From: Eubacteriales bacterium
GTDB lineage: Bacteria > Bacillota_A > Clostridia > Lachnospirales > Lachnospiraceae
Length of the DNA stretch: 17,539 nucleotides
Reading direction: 5' to 3'
NCBI GenBank assembly: GCA_030527765.1
Contig: JAUNAE010000041.1
Span: forward strand, 1-17,539
In this document: piece by piece, positions 15,315-17,539 of the stretch
Position numbering within the stretch: position 1 is the stretch's first letter
Layout of the letters: every line of letters begins with the position of its first letter
The notes under the pieces: generated by a model
Told to the model about the DNA's origin: nothing
Databases searched by the model: none
What the model saw: the letters and a program-made list of their open reading frames with translations, nothing else
Made by a program: the position numbers and the translations under genes

Positions 15315-15342
15315 TAGACATTATCCAATTCGATATTATACT
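15315..15342 (+). promoter_or_regulatory. Candidate promoter of the TIM-barrel gene
   Basis: TAGACA (15315-15320), a 16-nt spacer and TATACT (15337-15342) each match consensus at five of six positions. Transcription would start near 15349, giving a leader of about 38 nt. No terminator is seen between the two genes, so read-through from the oxidoreductase is also expected. Confidence 0.5.
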
Positions 15343-15386
15343 GTGAATCTCGTTGGAGAATAATGTCAGGAATGGAGGACAAAATT

Positions 15387-16388
15387 ATGGCAAGACCGGT
15401 TACAATTATGACAGGACAGTGGGCAGACCTTCCGTTAGAGGAAATGTGCAAAGTAGCAAGCGAGATGGGATACGAAGGACTTGAGATCGCATCCTGGGGC
15501 CAGATCAATCTTGAGAAGGCTGCAACAGATGAAGCATATGTAAAAGAGCTCAAAGCAACTCTGGAGAAATACGGACTTGGATGCTGGGCAATCGCAGCTC
15601 ACCTTCCGGGACAGTGTGTAGGAGATGCAGAGCAGTGGGCATATGATCCACGTCTGGACGGCTTCGCTCCGGCAAACATGGCCGGCAAGCCGGAAGAGAT
15701 CCGCGAGTGGGGAATTCAGCAGATGAAATTTGCGGCTCAGGCAGCAAAGAACATTGGTGCAAAAGTTGTTACAGGTTTCATGGGATCTCCAATCTGGAAA
15801 ATGTGGTATTCTTTCCCGCAGACATCTGAGGAGCAGGTTGAGGCAGGCTTCCAGAGAATCAAAGAACTCTGGACACCAATCCTGGACGTTTTCGATGAGT
15901 GCGGTGTGAAATTTGCTCTTGAGGTTCATCCGACAGAGATCGCTTTCGACTACTGGAGCACCCAGAAACTTCTGGAAGTATTCGATCGCAGACCGGCTCT
16001 TGGAATCAACTTTGACCCAAGCCATCTGATCTGGCAGGGCGTTGATCCGGCTGTATTCCTTTATGATTTCATGGATCGTGTATATCACGTTCATATCAAA
16101 GACTCCAAAGTTAACCTGAACGGAAGAAACGGTATTCTCGGATCTCACATAACCTTCGGTGATCAGAGAAGAGGATGGAACTTCGTATCTCCGGGACATG
16201 GCGATGTAGACTTTGATAACATCATCCGTGTACTGAACCAGAAAGGATATGACGGACCTCTTTCCATCGAGTGGGAGGACAGCGGAATGGAGCGTGTATT
16301 CGGCGCAAGCGAGGCATGCGAGTTTACAAAACAGATGAATTTCTCTCCATCCAACATTGCATTTGATGATGCACTGAAGACAGACTGA
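15387..16388 (+). CDS. Sugar-phosphate-isomerase/epimerase-like TIM-barrel protein (AP_endonuc_2 type)
   Basis: A 333-residue metal-dependent TIM-barrel protein of the xylose-isomerase-like superfamily. The four expected metal ligands are visible: Glu179 (ALEVHPTE), Asp210 (NFDPSH), His236 (HVHIKD) and Glu295 (SIEWED). GYEGLEIASWG (28-38) forms the first substrate-side strand and SPGHGDVDF (268-276) is a family hallmark loop. Such proteins act as epimerases, isomerases, dehydratases or 3-keto-glycoside lyases. I chose ATG 15387, 8 nt after GGAGG (15374-15378), over ATG 15363, which lacks a site. It follows the oxidoreductase by 144 nt and ends before structured RNA and a terminator. The likely role is the step after oxidation, but the exact reaction cannot be read. 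Confidence 0.88.
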   Translation: MARPVTIMTGQWADLPLEEMCKVASEMGYEGLEIASWGQINLEKAATDEAYVKELKATLEKYGLGCWAIAAHLPGQCVGDAEQWAYDPRLDGFAPANMAGKPEEIREWGIQQMKFAAQAAKNIGAKVVTGFMGSPIWKMWYSFPQTSEEQVEAGFQRIKELWTPILDVFDECGVKFALEVHPTEIAFDYWSTQKLLEVFDRRPALGINFDPSHLIWQGVDPAVFLYDFMDRVYHVHIKDSKVNLNGRNGILGSHITFGDQRRGWNFVSPGHGDVDFDNIIRVLNQKGYDGPLSIEWEDSGMERVFGASEACEFTKQMNFSPSNIAFDDALKTD

Positions 16389-16471
16389 TCGTATCGCAAA
16401 TTTATTCGAAAAACGTAAATCCTGCGTTTCGGATACTTGCAAGCAGTGGAAGTGGATTGCGAGAATACGAT
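16388..16471 (+). ncRNA. Structured 3' region: closing stem plus inner hairpin
   Basis: ATCGTATCGCAA (16388-16399) pairs with TTGCG (16457-16461) and ATACGAT (16465-16471) around a bulged AGA. Inside, 16404-16415 pairs with 16425-16434 over 10 bp with a two-A bulge and a 9-nt loop. CTTGCAAG (16436-16443) is a further palindrome. The region lies between the stop codon and the terminator. It could stabilise the mRNA or be a small RNA released from the 3' end; no known RNA family is recognised. Confidence 0.4.
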
Positions 16472-16518
16472 TAACTGAACATTGTTTCCACATTTATACT
16501 CACATATTTTAAACAAGG

Positions 16519-16556
16519 CACAGGGACTTGAGAAAACTCAGGTCTCTGTGTTTTTT
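16519..16556 (+). terminator. Strong intrinsic terminator after the TIM-barrel gene
   Basis: CACAGGGACTTGAG (16519-16532) pairs over 14 bp (two G-U) with CTCAGGTCTCTGTG (16537-16550) around an AAAA loop, followed by T16551-16556. Confidence 0.92.
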
Positions 16557-16606
16557 CTGTTGCGGAGTAGATTGCGTTTATGAACAATCAGCTAAGCAGA
16601 TTACAA

Positions 16607-16642
16607 GAATTCGATTGGAACTTGATTTTTGGAATTCGATTG
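16607..16642. repeat. 11-bp direct repeat upstream of the transporter gene
   Basis: GAATTCGATTG occurs at 16607-16617 and again at 16632-16642, 25 nt apart start to start. It lies upstream of the transporter promoter and could be a regulator site. Nothing else is seen in 16557-16680. Confidence 0.35.
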
Positions 16643-16678
16643 CCCCGAATGTGGGAGGTATTCTTCCGAGAAATCCTG

Positions 16679-16687
16679 TGATATACT
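16679..16687 (+). promoter_or_regulatory. Extended -10 promoter of the transporter gene
   Basis: TGATATACT combines the extended TGn motif (16679-16681) with TATACT (16682-16687). A weak -35 is acceptable for this promoter class. The Shine-Dalgarno GGGAGGAAG (about 16697-16705) and ATG 16711 follow closely. Confidence 0.5.
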
Positions 16688-16710
16688 GGGAGTTCGGGAG
16701 GAAGAAAATT

Positions 16711-17539
16711 ATGTTGAAAAAATTAATGAGGGATGATCGATATTATCCTTTTTTTGCATTGTTCTGTGCCCTTGGGTGGTCACTGGCTTACCCATTTATT
16801 AAACTGGGATATGGGGAATTTCAAATTGCACAGAGTGATCTGGGAAGCAAAGTGCTTTTTGCCGGAATTCGTTTTCTCTTTGCCGGAATTCTTGTACTCT
16901 TGTTTGTATTACTTCGAAGACATCATCTCTCTGTCAGTCGGAAAAGCCCCTGGGGATTGTTGCTGTTGTTTGGTCTTGTGAATACAGCTCTGCATTATCT
17001 CTTTGCCTATGTGGGATTGAGCTATCTTCCAAGTTCCAGATCTACGATTTTGGACTCCATGAATGGTTTTCTGCTGATTCTTATGTCCTGCATGATTTTT
17101 GCAGATGATCATATGTCTCTGAGAAAAGCCTTAGGATGCATTCTTGGATTTGCAGGAATTGTGCTCATTAATCTGGAGCCGGGAGAGGCGATGCTTGCAG
17201 GGATTTCTCTTCGAGGAGATGGTCTGGTACTTCTGAATGCCTTCTTTGGAGCACTTGGAGGCCTTCTGACAAGAGTTGTTTCCAAGAAGATGGATATGAC
17301 GACCGCAACCGGTATCAGTATGACGGCCGGAGGAGGTATGCTCTGCCTGACTGCCTTTGTGATCGGGCCGTCAGAGACATGGAACATTACTATGAAGGGA
17401 ATTGGAATTCTGCTTGTGCTGATCCTTATTTCCGCAAGCTGCTTCGGAGTCTATAACTTGCTGTTAAGCTATCACCCCATCAGCAAAATTGCTTCGGAAA
17501 CAATCGGTCTCAGGCTCAAAAAAATAGTGGCTATCACTA
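16711..17539 (+). CDS. EamA/DMT-family transporter, partial at window end
   Basis: The first 276 residues of a drug/metabolite-superfamily membrane protein run off the window with no stop. Multiple hydrophobic segments are visible, for example FFALFCALGWSLAYPFIK (14-31), then segments around 50-68, 81-100, 116-130, 140-153 and 170-187. The layout matches the two EamA repeats, and the family's usual length is about 290-310 residues. The reading stays typical through GVYNLLLSYHPISKIA. It then becomes SETIGLRLKKIVAIT, which is polar where a hydrophobic helix is expected. The gene is separated from the sugar island by a strong terminator and has its own promoter, so it is probably not part of the pathway. 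Substrate unknown. Confidence 0.8.
   Translation, partial: MLKKLMRDDRYYPFFALFCALGWSLAYPFIKLGYGEFQIAQSDLGSKVLFAGIRFLFAGILVLLFVLLRRHHLSVSRKSPWGLLLLFGLVNTALHYLFAYVGLSYLPSSRSTILDSMNGFLLILMSCMIFADDHMSLRKALGCILGFAGIVLINLEPGEAMLAGISLRGDGLVLLNAFFGALGGLLTRVVSKKMDMTTATGISMTAGGGMLCLTAFVIGPSETWNITMKGIGILLVLILISASCFGVYNLLLSYHPISKIASETIGLRLKKIVAIT

Noticed and set aside
16733..16981. 82-residue + strand frame ending CCCCLVL
   Set aside because: It overlaps the EamA transporter in another frame; the transporter frame has the start site, membrane pattern and family motifs.
1..17539. CRISPR arrays, tRNA/rRNA genes, complete insertion sequences, defence systems
   Set aside because: No regularly spaced repeats, cloverleaf-like segments, transposase frames or defence-type domains were seen on either strand.

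Overview
The window looks like a chromosomal carbohydrate-utilisation island from an anaerobic Bacillota of the Lachnospiraceae type. The reasons are AGGAGG-like Shine-Dalgarno sites before nearly every gene, moderate GC, AGA-rich codon use, an RbsA/RbsC-type sugar importer, and oxygen-independent sugar enzymes. Every supported gene is on the + strand. Organism assignment is inference from style only; no rRNA or tRNA is present.

Layout. (1) 110-3150: an AraC-type regulator translationally coupled to a cytoplasmic GH3 beta-glycosidase (ATGA overlap), closed by an exceptionally long hairpin with a T-run (3242-3327). (2) 3588-8532: a complete ABC sugar importer in the order fused ATPase, permease, secreted binding protein, permease. 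It has a GC-rich hairpin after the binding protein and a strong terminator at 8624-8665. (3) 8828-13896: a metallo-beta-lactamase-fold hydrolase, a second and larger GH3 enzyme, and a tannase/feruloyl-esterase-family protein without a signal peptide. (4) 14106-16388: a Gfo/Idh/MocA oxidoreductase and a sugar-phosphate-isomerase-like TIM-barrel protein, each apparently with its own promoter, closed by a strong terminator at 16519-16556. (5) 16711-end: an EamA/DMT-family transporter that runs off the window and whose last residues do not look like the family.

How the genes may work together (inference): the importer brings in a whole glycoside. Inside the cell the tannase-like esterase would remove an acyl group and the two GH3 enzymes would release the sugar. 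The oxidoreductase plus TIM-barrel pair would handle a sugar or glycoside by oxidation followed by elimination or isomerisation, as in known 3-keto-glycoside and inositol-type pathways. The MBL protein has no assignable substrate. No predicted enzyme carries an export signal, so the locus fits 'import first, dismantle inside', for example of acylated plant phenolic glycosides. The substrate cannot be proved from sequence.

The most unusual details are: simultaneous loss of both disulfide cysteines around the tannase-family active site; an ABC ATPase in which all degenerate motifs fall in one of the two ATP sites; a binding protein without a lipobox cysteine; a 40-nt repeat placed just after two different stop codons; and several long RNA hairpins between genes.
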